From assembly GCA_014607495.2 (NCBI GenBank), contig CP053156.1, positions 2,666,001 through 2,730,000 of the forward strand: DNA of 64,000 bases, written 5' to 3'. Below the pieces are notes generated by a model. That model made no database searches. It worked only from the letters and a program-made list of their open reading frames with translations, and was not told the origin of the DNA. Below are positions 54,137 through 64,000 of the stretch, one piece after another. Origin of the DNA: Carposina sasakii. Its lineage: Eukaryota > Arthropoda > Insecta > Lepidoptera > Carposinidae. A program made the position numbers and the translations under genes. Within the stretch, counting starts at the first letter, position 1. Each line of letters begins with the position of its first letter.

Positions 54137-54403
54137 ATGCTAGTATGCGTGAAGGATTGTGTTGCCAACTGCTTAACTGTTACCCGAATGAAGGAAACGC
54201 AACTAAAATTTTGCAATAAATTAAAATTTGATTATGATATTAAGAGAATTGGGTGGCGTGAAAGAAGACGTACTCGTAGTGACAAGAATAGAGAAAGGTA
54301 CGCTTCCATGGTTTGGTCATTCGGAGAAGATGAATGGAAGGCAATTAACGAAAGAGTACCTTACTTTATTGACAATGAAAAAATAATTAATATTACTTTT
54401 TAA
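54137..54403 (+). CDS. Uncharacterised 88-codon ORF, possibly a fragment
   Basis: ATG 54137 to TAA 54401-54403. The second half is charged and looks protein-like (KFDYDIKRIGWRERRRTRSD, then MVWSFGEDEWKAINERVPYF), unlike chance translations nearby, but I do not recognise the family. No splice signals, partner exons or transposon ends were linked to it. It may be a piece of a decayed mobile element or captured gene. Confidence 0.25.
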   Translation: MLVCVKDCVANCLTVTRMKETQLKFCNKLKFDYDIKRIGWRERRRTRSDKNRERYASMVWSFGEDEWKAINERVPYFIDNEKIINITF

Positions 54404-55930
54404 AATTATATCATAAGCATTAACTATTAAAAAATGCATCCTCGTCGAGATTAGATCCCATAACTTCGTTTTTCTGATTTCCACCAACTTTCTTCTCGAC
54501 TAATTTGTCTACAGCAGTCCAACGATCAGAAATAACTGGATGAGCAGGAAATCTGCACCAAGCAAAGAAATTTTGGATGTTTGTTACTCAGTTATTTGTT
54601 TATGCAAAAACTAACTAATTTAGATAAAAGGAGGATGGGCAAAATATCCCCATAGACCAATAAGGACCAGACGTTACTGATCGGTACTCATACATTTTTG
54701 CCCATTATCCTTTGACATTAATTTATCTCTATTTCAATGGAATTTCTAATGCGCACCTATCATTTACTCTTAGATAATAATAACAAGTTCACATACATAT
54801 TACAAAATTTGCACCACGGGGAACTATTTTTGTATTGGCGCAACACTGAATGCCGTTTATTATTCATGATAATTTTATGTTGAAATTTCATAATTATGAG
54901 ATACTGATGGTACGTGATTTCTAGTCTCTTTTTTATATATTGTAGTATATTATTTACACAAATTTACTAATGTAAACATAAATTTTACTACGAAATATGA
55001 TTAAAATTTAATAAAACTGACAGTAGTCATCATGGCATATTGTTGACAACTAGACTGTGGAGGTTCGATCTCGTGTCTGACGTATACGGCAGAGTATTTG
55101 TTGCTAAATTTATGATTAGGCCGACTACTTCTACAGAGGGGAGCGAAACGGAGCGAATCTTTATTCTAAGATATTAATAATATGTTGGTGTGTATAGATT
55201 AAAACATAATTACCAGTAGGTACTCGTAATTATTAAAGTATTTACTTGTGGTTTGTGCAAATTTCTTAATAATGTCAGAATTCTATAGTTTATGATAAAA
55301 TAAAAATCATTATACTTAGAAATAATTTGAGTACAGGTAATTATTTCTTCTTATAGATACGGGAGTAATTTATTATTATTATGTTAGTTATCTATTTAAG
55401 ATTAGTCCTAATGCTGATGCGGGACATCACTAGAATTACATAATTCGCATGTCGAAAGAGTCTAAAGAATTCGAGCATGCTCTCAGGCGATAAGCTAGCG
55501 ACTTGTCACTGATCTACTCATCAACATCTATCCTCGCTATGCTGAACGTGGCTGTGGAATCTTCCTTAAGAGCTTGCAGTTCTGGCTACACCGCTTCTAG
55601 AATACTGGAATCTATAATTATTTTAATAGCATGATCAGGAATATTAAACACTGTGTACCTAGGCACACAAATCAAAGGAAAGAACAAACAACGCAAATTC
55701 AGATGAGAAGCGTAGATAAAATAAATAAAGTGATTGCATTTGTTTCGTCTGAAGGATTTTGTCAGTACTGTACAACTTGGAGATCAAAAGAACCTTATAC
55801 TGAGTGCTGTTACCTCACGGGGCCAATTCTCAAAAAGAGACGATATGTTAACACGGAGACCGCATATTGAGCATGTAGATCCAAGCTAACATCTTTGGTA
55901 GGAGGATTTCGAAAAATCGCATATTGTATA
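54404..55930. other. AT-rich stretch, no gene
   Basis: Contains a short repeat word (AGCTAGCGACTTGTCACTGA near 55493) also present near 51090 and inverted near 14139. Nothing else recognised. Confidence 0.35.
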
Positions 55931-55934
55931 CCTA

Positions 55935-56102
55935 AACAGATTAAACACACTATCTACTGCTCCTTAGTAAAATCCCATTTAAATTATCTAATTGAAATTT
56001 GGTGATCTGCTGCACCAACTAACCTTTGTCCATTACTGAGAACGCAAAACTAAATTATAAAATCTTTATTCCACTATCCATTTCACACGCCAACAAAAGA
56101 CC
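55935..56102 (+). pseudogene. Jockey/CR1-type RT C-terminal fragment
   Basis: The frame reads KSHLNYLIEIW (stop) SAAPTNLCPLLRTQN (stop) and on to FHYPFHTPTKDLY, the connection region after the RT thumb in Jockey-like LINEs. Two internal stops (TGA near 56009, TAA near 56050). Cut off on the right by the repeat at 56102. Confidence 0.5.
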
Positions 56103-56445
56103 TATACAGGATGTTTTTTGGTCATTAACGTTCCCGAAAACTACGGAATCTCCTCATCATCACGATAATTTTTCTCCATGGAAGTATACCTGGAAAGTGT
56201 CTGGTTCCCAAGATATTAGGGTCCAAAGTTGAGTACATAGACTGCGTTTTTCTGCATAAATGCACACAGACGCACGTAGCAAGATTTTTTCACGAGAAAT
56301 AATTAATATTTGTCTATGAAAAAACTAGCAGAAACACTGGACACTATAAATTTCGCCCAATCAAGTAATGTAAAAATAAATTACATCGTTTCCCAGCATT
56401 TTTTGGCATAAACTTACTTTATTTGATGTATATACTATAGGTACT
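56102..56445 (+). repeat. 35396-type dispersed repeat (copy 3)
   Basis: Starts CTATACAGGATGTTTTTTGG, includes ATAGACTGCGTTTTTCTGCA and GCACACAGACGCACGTAGCA, and is truncated after CATAAACTTACTTTATTTGA. Its end is replaced by the foldback element that follows. Confidence 0.6.
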
Positions 56446-56446
56446 A

Positions 56447-56765
56447 ACAAAACAACAATATAAATCTTCTTTTCGTGTGGTTTTAATTGAACTCCTTCTA
56501 AACGGCTAGACAGATTTTGATTTAAAAAAATTGTGTATGTTCAAGTGGGTTCGAGGATAGTTTTGATTCATAATTCGATCAACTGAATAATGTTTTTGAA
56601 CTCTGTCCGCGTGGACTGCAGAAAAAAACAAAATGTCGTTGACCGAATTGTGAATCTAACCAAACCATTCTCGAATCCACTTGAACACACACAAAAAACT
56701 TCATGAAAATCGGTCCAGCCGCTTAGAAGGAGTTCAATCATAAACACACTAACAGAAGATTTGTA
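56447..56765. mobile_element. Foldback Helitron-derived repeat
   Basis: ATTGAACTCCTTCTAAACGG on the left is mirrored by CCGCTTAGAAGGAGTTCAAT on the right, likewise TTCAAGTGGGTTCGAGGAT and its inverse. The centre carries CTCTGTCCGCGTGGACTGCA, a Helitron 3' fragment. It looks like two copies joined head to head. Confidence 0.55.
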
Positions 56766-56774
56766 TTGTAGTTG

Positions 56775-56820
56775 ATGTTAGACACAGAACAGGTAATATT
56801 ACCTGTTCTGTGATGTTAGA
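56775..56820. mobile_element. 30-bp perfect palindrome flanked by an 8-bp duplication
   Basis: CACAGAACAGGTAAT and its exact complement abut without a loop (56783-56812). ATGTTAGA lies on each side (56775-56782, 56813-56820). It resembles a DNA transposon reduced to its two joined terminal repeats. Confidence 0.6.
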
Positions 56821-56941
56821 GAAGCTTTTACATAGGATCCGGCAGACTGCGCTGTAGTCGCTGTGTCGATTACTCACAAGAATACTTTAGTTTCAGTTAC
56901 GCCTGGTAGATGGTTGTTATATCTCGGAAATGTTTTCTTTA

Positions 56942-57180
56942 TCTTTATATAGGTATAATTAATTAAACCTTCTGTTCGTGTGTTTGTAATTGAAGTTCTT
57001 CTAAAACGGCTAAATAGATTTTGATGATTTATTAGTGTGTTCAAGTGGGTTCGAAAATGTTTTAGATTCACAATTCGGTCAATTAGACAATATTTTTATA
57101 ACGGTCCATATTGTCACAACTTATTTGAGAAAGTTTGCATTTAATGCGTGGGACAGGACAACGTCTGTCGGGTCCGCTAG
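56942..57180 (+). mobile_element. Non-autonomous Helitron (239 bp)
   Basis: A/TCTTTATATAGGTATAATT at the start. The end is a hairpin GGAC..GACA...TGTC..GTCC followed by GCTAG/T at 57180. Confidence 0.65.
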
Positions 57181-57418
57181 TTAATATATATATTATTATA
57201 AGTGAAATGTAAATTTCTTATGAGAATAAAGTTCTTTAAACCTAAACCTAAAAGTCTCGGGTTGGAACGAAGCCGAAACGGAACCGTTGTAAACGCTCAG
57301 AACAAAGCAAAAATAACTTTACGGTAACGTAATCAGACACATTTCAGCATGAGACAGATATTTGTTTTTATTCTGTCATACTCGTACTCGCGACCGATGC
57401 GTGCTAAAATATACCTTA

Positions 57419-58391
57419 CTAGTGGACGCCCGCGACTCCGTCCGCGTGGACTACAGAAAAAAAAATGTCGAAATTATCCGGGATAAAAACATTTTCCCGG
57501 GATAAAAAGTAGCCTATATGTTAAGTGGGACCTGTCACAATATATTCCTGAAAACTGCACCGAAATCGGTTAAGCCGTTCCTGAGATTAGCGTGCACAAA
57601 CGCACAGACAGTCCCTTCCCGTGGGAATTTCGGGAAATCAATTCTTAGTGCTTCCCCGCAGTCTCCGATTTTAGCTTCACATGTACAGCGGTTTTTGTAA
57701 AAAAATTGAATTCCCGTTAGTCCCCTTCCCGTGGGAATTTCGGGAAATTCGTTCTTAGCGCTCCCTCGCAGTCCCTAATGAACGTACAGGTCTAATTTCG
57801 AATTCATATGTATCGCTTGTCGTAAAAAAATGAATTCCCGTTTGTCCCCTTCCCGTGGGAGTTTCGAGAAATCCGTTCCTAGTGCTTCCTCGGGGTCCCA
57901 AATAAACAAATATGCCCAACTTAAGATTCATATGTGTAACCGTTTTCATAAAAAATAATTAATTCCCGTTGGCCCCCTTCCCGTGGGAATTTCGGGAAAT
58001 TCGTCCTTAGTGCTTACTTGCAGTCCCTAATGAACATCTATGCCCAATTTCAGCTTAATATGTATAGCGGTTTTCGTAAAAATTATGAATTCCCGTTTGT
58101 CCCCTTCCCGTGGGAATTTCGGGAAATCCGTTTTTAGTCCTCCCTTGCTCTCCCCAATGAACATATATGCCCGATTTCAGCTTCATATGTATAGTGATTT
58201 TCGTAAAAAATATAGAATTCCCGTTTGTCGCCTTCCCGTGGGAATATCGGGAAATTCTTATAGCCTATGTTCATCCAGGTCCTATAAGGATTCTAACGGT
58301 GAAAGAATTTTTAAAATCGGTCCAGTAGTTTTTGAGCCTATTCATTACAACCAAACAAACAAAGTTTTCCTCTTTATAATATTAGTGTAGA
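57419..58391 (-). mobile_element. Helitron with an internal minisatellite (973 bp)
   Basis: Minus strand starts A/TCTACACTAATATTATAAAG at 58391 and ends GGGCGTCCACTAG/T at 57419 with the shared hairpin. Between them is a tandem array of six units. This is the largest Helitron in the window. No helicase. Confidence 0.75.
57611..58260. repeat. Minisatellite, six units of about 127 bp
   Basis: Each unit carries CCTTCCCGTGGGAATTTCGG. GTGGGA starts at 57621, 57731, 57855, 57984, 58110 and 58239, so five of six units have nearly the same spacing. Confidence 0.75.
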
Positions 58392-59181
58392 TTACTCAAG
58401 CGGTAAGTATATATTGCTTCGCACCACGTTTCGTTAACGGTTCGTTAGTGGTTGCGTTTTGGCTCAAAAATTTTCAAGAAATGCCCCCTTCTACGAGTAT
58501 TTTTAAACGTGCTCTCAAACCAAAGTTCTCATATAACATTTTTAATGATTTCAATATTATTTTCGACGATAACATATCGGAATATTCATAAAAAATATTT
58601 ATAATCGTATCATCGCATCCGTTAAGAAATTAATACTTTTTATGAGGCCAAACATATTATTTCCCGGATTACGGTTTAGACAGGTTTTGTTTATAAACGA
58701 GTGATTTATTTTTGTATACTTCAGTAAGCGAGAAACGTAAATAAATGAAACTTCTGTGGATTTAAAAAGAAACACCATAAAGCGGCCATAAATCTATCAG
58801 TTTTAATTACCCAATATATGTCTAGATTACTCTTATTTGAGAAGAATAAGCGAGTTTTATTCGCTACACTCAAGATCAAATAGGTTAAGTCCCATTTTCT
58901 CACGAATATTGCAAGATATAAACGTCTGACTAATATGAAAATTTCAGACTACTAACGTTATAAAAATATATACCAAAGGGTCCTTGCTATTTTTATACAA
59001 AGAAGAAAATCATATACAATTAATGTTGAAGTATGTGGAAATATTGCAATGGTTCAAGATGATATTACATTTTTCGCATGCACATTTCATATTTTCGTTC
59101 GATACATCCATCAAAATAAACAATAACATTTATGTTTATCTATCCCCATTTAGGAGTTACCTATATAGCACTTCATTTACG
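58392..59181. other. AT-rich flank of the DIRS element
   Basis: No gene or repeat recognised in this stretch. Confidence 0.4.
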
Positions 59182-59227
59182 ATTATAATTCGTCGTTTTA
59201 TTCTTTGATATAATGATATAAATGTAG
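59182..59227 (+). repeat. Left inverted terminal repeat of the DIRS element
   Basis: Exact complement of 63855-63900 over 46 bases; similarity stops abruptly on both outer sides. Confidence 0.85.
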
Positions 59228-59387
59228 TCCCTTTATCCTACAGGCAACATCGCACGTCTTTTAGAGATACCCGATAAATAAATTTAAAAAAATATGTAGG
59301 TAGGTCCCACATTTAGCTGCTGACTTTACCAACCAATGCCACTCATTCCTTTTTCGTGCGTGGCAACGAGCGTACGCGCCTAAGCAA

Positions 59388-60851
59388 AATGCCGAAGCGT
59401 AGTGCGTAAGAGAAATTGCAACATTATGAAACTAAATTACGGAAACTGAGGAAAAAACAAGAACAAAATGCGAAACGTCGTCGCCGGATTCAACGTATAG
59501 AATCATCAGAGGATGATGAAGTTTTACCAGGTTGGTCATAATAGATTTAACATTTAAATCAACTTAACTAAATACGAGGTATCAGTAATTATTTTTCTAA
59601 ACAGGTTCTATAGTTTTTCTAACCGTCGTGTTCTCATTGTCATTATCTTTTCTTGGAAAAACTGCACCTCTAGGTAGATAAATCGGGATTGACTGCGGGT
59701 CAATCACGATAACATAATTAGCTGCGGGCTAATTATGGGTCATATCTATGACATATTTCGTAGATTTACGCGCGATCTGAGATGGACGTTCGTTAACTAC
59801 ACCCTATTGTCTGCGGGGCAATACATACGCAAATATTTTTTTGCATACCCTTTTTTCCCATTCTACCTTCGTTTCGAGATAATTCTCATAGTTGTTTTTA
59901 CAATTAAATAATTTGTTTCTAGATACAATCAATAGTGTACTAAACGAACCGGAACCCGAGGGGGGTCCGGAATCTGAAGTTCCGTTAACGGAGGAGCAAC
60001 CGATACTGCAGGATGTGGTAGATCCACCTATATCAGTACCACCAGAACCTGTATCGGACATAGCATTAGACCAGGATATACTTTCAGCTTTGGGAGCTTC
60101 CACGGCCGACACACCCGAGTTCGGAAATAGCATACACGACAATCTGGCCAACTTCTGGACACCTTTGCTAAAAGGCGGCTTACCAAACGACATCAAAGAT
60201 AATCTTATGAAGGATAAAAATTACCTCATACCTAGTAATTGTAAAATGTTACAACCACCGAAGCTTAACCCGGAGATCTCAGCTGCTGTGGCTGACGTGG
60301 TAAGAGGTCGCGACAAAAAATTTTTTCGCTTTCAACAACAGCTTAGAACTTAGACCTCGGCCATCAACAGAGCTATGGATACTCTGCTCTTATCAGATAA
60401 TAAAATTCAGGCCCTGAAATACCTAAGTGACGGTTGTCGCATTTTATCGGATTTGCATCACTGTTTAACAAAAGATAGAATAAAACTAATCACTCCATGC
60501 TTGGAAAAAAGTTTTCTACATGTCATACAAGAGTCTGAACGTGATGACACACTATTTGGCAGCTCGCTGTCCGAAAAAATAAAAGCCAGTAAAGCTATAG
60601 AACGACAGGGCTCACAAATACGAAGAACAATGTCAAGTCACAAACCTGCCGCAGTTCAGTCTACTGTCGGCCGTCCCGTCAGTCAGGGAAACTGGGCAGG
60701 ACCTCCTCGGTACCCAGCGAACAGGGGGGGGCGAGGAGGTCCGAGTCACAGAGTTCAGAGACCACTATTACCCCGACGGCCCTACCCTCCACCAGTTTCA
60801 ACTCAAGCGAGGAGCTACAACCAGCCCAGGCCGCGTGCACCACCACAGTAG
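59388..60851 (+). pseudogene. DIRS gag-like gene, with a possible intron and two stops
   Basis: First part: MPKRSA (TAA at 59406) then a basic helix EKLQHYETKLRKLRKKQ and RRRRIQRIESSEDDEVLP, ending at 59531. A potential intron 59532-59921 (GT...TTTCTAG) joins it in frame to DTINSVLNEPEPEGG, an acidic segment, then the conserved DIRS gag block (NLANFWTPLLKGGLP, KMLQPPKLNPEI, then after a TAG at 60351 INRAMDTLLLSDNKIQALKY and LHHCLTKDRIKL) and a Gly/Arg/Pro-rich tail (GGRGGPSHRVQRP) to 60851. Gag would form particles. The intron is an inference from frame continuity; its donor (GTTGGT) is weak. Confidence 0.65.
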
Positions 60852-60859
60852 CCCAGGTA

Positions 60860-62339
60860 CATGCCGGTAGGATACATTATTATTATAATTGTTGGTCTCG
60901 TATATCGAAAAACCAAACTGTATTATCATGGATCTTAAATGGTTATTCCATACCATTTTTAGGAAGTAACTCAACTTAGAGTACCTAAGTCAAATTTCTC
61001 ACCTAGCGAAAGTTGCGAAATGGCTATAGCTATTAATAAACTTACTGAATTAGGCGCAGTAGTACAATGTAAACCATCACAGGATCAATTCATTTCTAAC
61101 ATTTTCTTAGCACCAAAATCTAACGGCGGAAAACGATTTATCTTGAATTTAAAACCGTTAAATAAGTTTATAACTAGAACACATTTTAAAGTGGAAGATT
61201 ACAGGACCGCTTTAAAGCTAATACCGCAAGATAGTTTTCTAGCAACGATAGACTTGAAAGAGGCGTACTTATTAGTTCCTGTGTGTAGTGCAGATCGAAA
61301 ATATCTAAGATTTAATTTCAATACGCCTAATTCAAATAAATTATGTACTTATGAATTCACAGCGTTACCGTACGGCCTTTCCGTGGCACCCAGGGTTTTT
61401 ACTAAGATAATGAGGGAAGTTATGTCTTATCTTAGAGAACACGGACACAAATCAGTTATATACCTAGACGATATATTGTGCATAGGTGATACAATCGAAG
61501 ATTGTACACAGAACGTAAACGAAACCTTAATACTTTTACAATGTTTAGGTTTCGTTATTAATCACGATAAAAGCAAGTTAATTCCGTCAAGAGTTTGTAC
61601 TTTCCTAGGTTTTATATATGATACTTTACATTTTTCCATAGCATTGCCTAGAGAAAAACGCGAGCATATTTCCCAACTGCTCCATAAATTTTCAAAATTG
61701 CCAAGGTGCACAATCCGCGAGCTTGCACACCTAATTGGCGTTTTAATAGCTGCTTGCCCTGCAGTTAGATATGGTTTTCTCTATACAAAGATATTAGAAC
61801 GCCAAAAGTTCTTGGCACTGCAATTACACAATGGTAATTACAAAGCTAAGATCACCTTACCTAGTACAATTTTGCAAGATTTGAATTGGTGGCATGCTAA
61901 TATTCAGTCTTCATTTTGTCCAATGAGAACCTTGGGATACATAAAAGAAATTTATACAGACGCATCCCGAACAGGCTGGGGTGCTGTCTGTGGTACGAAT
62001 AGAGTTAACGGAAATTGGAAGTTAGAGGAACTTAAACATCACATTAACTATTTGGAACTTCTCGCCGCTTTTCTAGGTTTAAAAAGCCTCGCAAATGACA
62101 ATAATAATTGTGCGATATTATTGCGTATAGATAATACCACTGCGTTAAGTTATATCAACCGCCAGGGAGGTATACAATTCCCACATTTAAATAATCTGGC
62201 ACGGTCAATCTGGCAATGGTGTGAAACGCGCAATATCTGGATTTATGCTTCTTACGTTAATACCAAGGACAACTGCGCGGACGCAGAGTCGAGGAAAATT
62301 AATATAGATACGGAGTGGGAATTGTCTATATGTCTGTAA
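60860..62339 (+). pseudogene. DIRS reverse transcriptase / RNase H
   Basis: An upstream segment (AGRIHYYY..., TVLSWILNGYSIPF) belongs to this protein but is out of frame; a frame change lies near 60963. From 61020 the frame is open for 439 codons: FLAPKSNGGKRFILNLKPLN, the polymerase motif ATIDLKEAYLLVPV, TALPYGLSVAPRVF, catalytic YLDD in VIYLDDILCIG, CTFLGFIYD, then RNase H with IYTDASRTGWGAV, LELLAAFLGL and IDNTTALSYINRQGG. The frame ends at 62339 through a shift, and the conserved C-terminal part continues in another frame. The role in an intact copy is cDNA synthesis. Confidence 0.85.
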
Positions 62340-62752
62340 TAATTGAGGATATAGACCTATTCGCTTCTCGTAACAACGCGAAATGTGAAACGTTTGTATC
62401 TTGGAGGCCAGATCCAGACGCTTTCGCTATAGACGCTTTCACTATTAATTGGAATAGGTATTTCTTTTATGCTTTCCCGCCGTTTTCGTTAATTTTGAAA
62501 TGTTTACGCAAGATTGTTGACGAGGAAGCTACAGGTATCATAGTCTTCCCATACTGGCCTTCTCAGCCATGGTACCCATTTCTAAAAAGCATAATTAATT
62601 CAAAAATCTTATTTTTCAACCCGAGTAAAAACCTCCTCCAATCACATTTCAGGGATCATCATCCTCTGCATCCGCAACTTTCCCTGGGTGCCGCGAGGCT
62701 TTGCGGACGGCGTTCGAACGCCGCGAAACACCTCCAGACGCTGTACAACTAA
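62315..62752 (+). pseudogene. DIRS RT/RNase H C-terminal segment (shifted frame)
   Basis: IDLFASRNNAKCETFVSWRP, AFAIDAFTINWNRYFFYAFP and FSLILKCLRKI are standard for the region after RNase H in DIRS polyproteins. It overlaps the start of the recombinase frame, as is usual for DIRS. It is joined to the preceding frame only if a one-base shift near 62330 is allowed. Confidence 0.7.
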
Positions 62753-63670
62753 TGATGGCATCTCTGGCAGATAATACCATAAAACAATATAGTGTTAGTC
62801 TAAAACTCTGGTGGGAGTTTTGTATTCTTAATAGTTTTGATCCTTTTCGATACTCAAAGAAATTGGTTTTGATCTTTTTGGCACAACAATTCAATAAAAA
62901 ATGTTCTTACGGATCCCTCAACAGTCATCGCTCTGCGCTCTCACTTTTCTTAAATAATAACATCGGTTCAGACGAGTGTATTAAGAGGATGCTAAAGGGG
63001 GCATACAGACTCAATCCTAGTCGTCCCAAGTATACCTCAACTTGGGATCCACAAGTAATTCTCAATCATATATCTACGTGGTACCCAGAGAATTAAGTTT
63101 AGAAAAAATTACTAAGAAACTTGTTATTTTGTTGGCTCTCTGTACAGTACAGCACACAGGGTGCAAACATTATCCCTCATCAGAGTTGAAAATATTTCAA
63201 TTAGCCAAGATAATATTAGAATAAGCATAACGGACTTGATCAAGACATCCGGCGTCGGCCGGGACCAACCCATTCTGGTTCTACCGTTCTATCACGAGAA
63301 TGTAAATATATGCCCTGCTTCAGTGCTCAAAGACTATATTTTTGTAACAAAAAATATGAGGACCTCGAATGCAGACAAATTGTTACTATCATTCAAAAAA
63401 CCCCACAAGGCTGCTAGCTCACAGTCTATCAGCCGCTGGATTAAGCAGCTGATGGCCGAAAGCGGCATCGATGTCAGAGTGTTTGGTGCACACAGCACAC
63501 GCCACGCTGCTACTTCAGCAGCGTTAGCCGCTGGCCTCAGCGTTGACATGATTCGCAAGACAGCTGGGTGGTCCGTCAATTCAACGGCATTCGCCCGCTT
63601 CTATAATAGACCAATATTACCCGAAAATGATTTCGCGAATACTGTAATCCGTCCTAGTAGTAATAATTAA
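62701..63670 (+). pseudogene. DIRS tyrosine recombinase, two frameshifts
   Basis: The core-binding half (DNTIKQYSVSLKLWWEFC to LKGAYRLNPSRPKY) is in one frame to 63096; a short segment LSLEKITKKLVILLALC is in the next; the catalytic half (MQTLSLIRVENISI to stop at 63670) is in the third. Catalytic residues are visible: the first Arg just before QTLSLI (63158 region), HSTRH (His and second Arg, near 63489), the Trp of AGWSV, and the nucleophile Tyr in FARFYNRP. Breaks near 63090 and 63150 inactivate it. It would integrate circular cDNA without target duplication. Confidence 0.82.
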
Positions 63671-63854
63671 GAAACTTATGACTGATTGTTATAATTATTA
63701 AAATTAAAAATGTTACATATACAATGTATCTTACATATTAGAATAAAAGTATTTAAGTTAAATAAACATTAATAGCTTAATCAATCTGTCTTATTTAAAT
63801 AATAGAAATAGAAACTTATGAAATAAAACGTAACAAAACTTTATCTCTGAAAAT

Positions 63855-63900
63855 CTACATTTATATCATTATATCAAAGAATAAAACGACGAATTATAAT
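63855..63900 (-). repeat. Right inverted terminal repeat of the DIRS element
   Basis: CTACATTTATATCATTATAT to GACGAATTATAAT, identical to the left repeat in inverse orientation. It is followed by an imperfect palindrome (CGAACTTC...GAAGTTCG). Confidence 0.85.
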
Positions 63901-63938
63901 AGATGATCAAACGAACTTCTATGTGAAGTTCGATCACT

Positions 63939-63968
63939 ATTATATAAGTCGTTTTATTCGAAGATATA
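63939..63968 (+). repeat. Degenerate third copy of the DIRS terminal repeat
   Basis: ATTATATAAGTCGTTTTATT CGAAGATATA resembles the left terminal repeat (with CGTCGTTTTATTCTTTGATA) in the same orientation, starting 38 bases after the right repeat. Confidence 0.45.
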
Positions 63969-64000
63969 AGAACCAACCCTACCCTGGTTACCTATAATAT

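Larger units (their letters stand above)
59182..63900 (+). mobile_element. DIRS-like tyrosine-recombinase retrotransposon
   Basis: 4.7 kb with identical 46-bp inverted terminal repeats (59182-59227 and 63855-63900; they start ATTATAATTCGTCGTTTTAT). Order: gag-like frame, reverse transcriptase and RNase H, tyrosine recombinase. No LTRs and no target duplication, as expected for DIRS elements, which integrate by a recombinase rather than a DDE integrase. Several stops and frameshifts make this copy inactive. Confidence 0.85.

Overview
This window looks like a lepidopteran (moth or butterfly) nuclear genome fragment: AT-rich, intron-heavy and crowded with transposable elements. Two kinds of evidence point there. 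The single host gene is an insect-type neuropeptide GPCR, and the repeats (short Helitrons ending in a CTAG hairpin, hAT and Harbinger-type MITEs, RTE and BEL/Pao retroelements) match the usual lepidopteran repertoire. No species can be named from sequence alone.

The host gene is a RYamide receptor (RYa-R-like, rhodopsin-class, NPY-receptor-related) on the + strand. Six coding exons (12738-13384, 14341-14539, 30943-31011, 31122-31280, 46896-46983, 50712-50896) join in phase to a complete 448-residue protein with all seven helices. The gene spans about 38 kb, with introns of roughly 1.0, 16.4, 0.1, 15.6 and 3.7 kb. An acceptor site at 12675 just before the start codon implies at least one further non-coding 5' exon. 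A polyadenylation signal lies at 51019.

Region by region: 1-12.6 kb is a mosaic of DNA transposons. It includes a hAT MITE (417-1169), a Harbinger-like MITE (1380-1566), and a nested stack at 5.4-9.3 kb in which a hAT element with perfect 8-bp target duplications contains an RTE retrotransposon (itself split by a MITE) and two Helitrons. 12.7-51 kb is the receptor gene. Intron 2 holds a THAP-domain exon with its own core promoter between inverted repeats, another hAT, a decayed mariner and a Transib-like MITE. Intron 4 holds several foldback elements, a Helitron, a CR1/Jockey-like LINE fragment and a complete-ended BEL/Pao LTR element (39613-46197, antisense) whose LTRs are almost identical although its reverse transcriptase is deleted. 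51-59 kb holds Helitrons, including one built around a 127-bp minisatellite. 59.2-63.9 kb is a DIRS-like tyrosine-recombinase retrotransposon with perfect 46-bp inverted terminal repeats, decayed by several stops and frameshifts.

Only the receptor looks like a functional host gene. All other coding sequence belongs to mobile elements or is too short or too damaged to assign. No tRNA, rRNA or CRISPR was seen.
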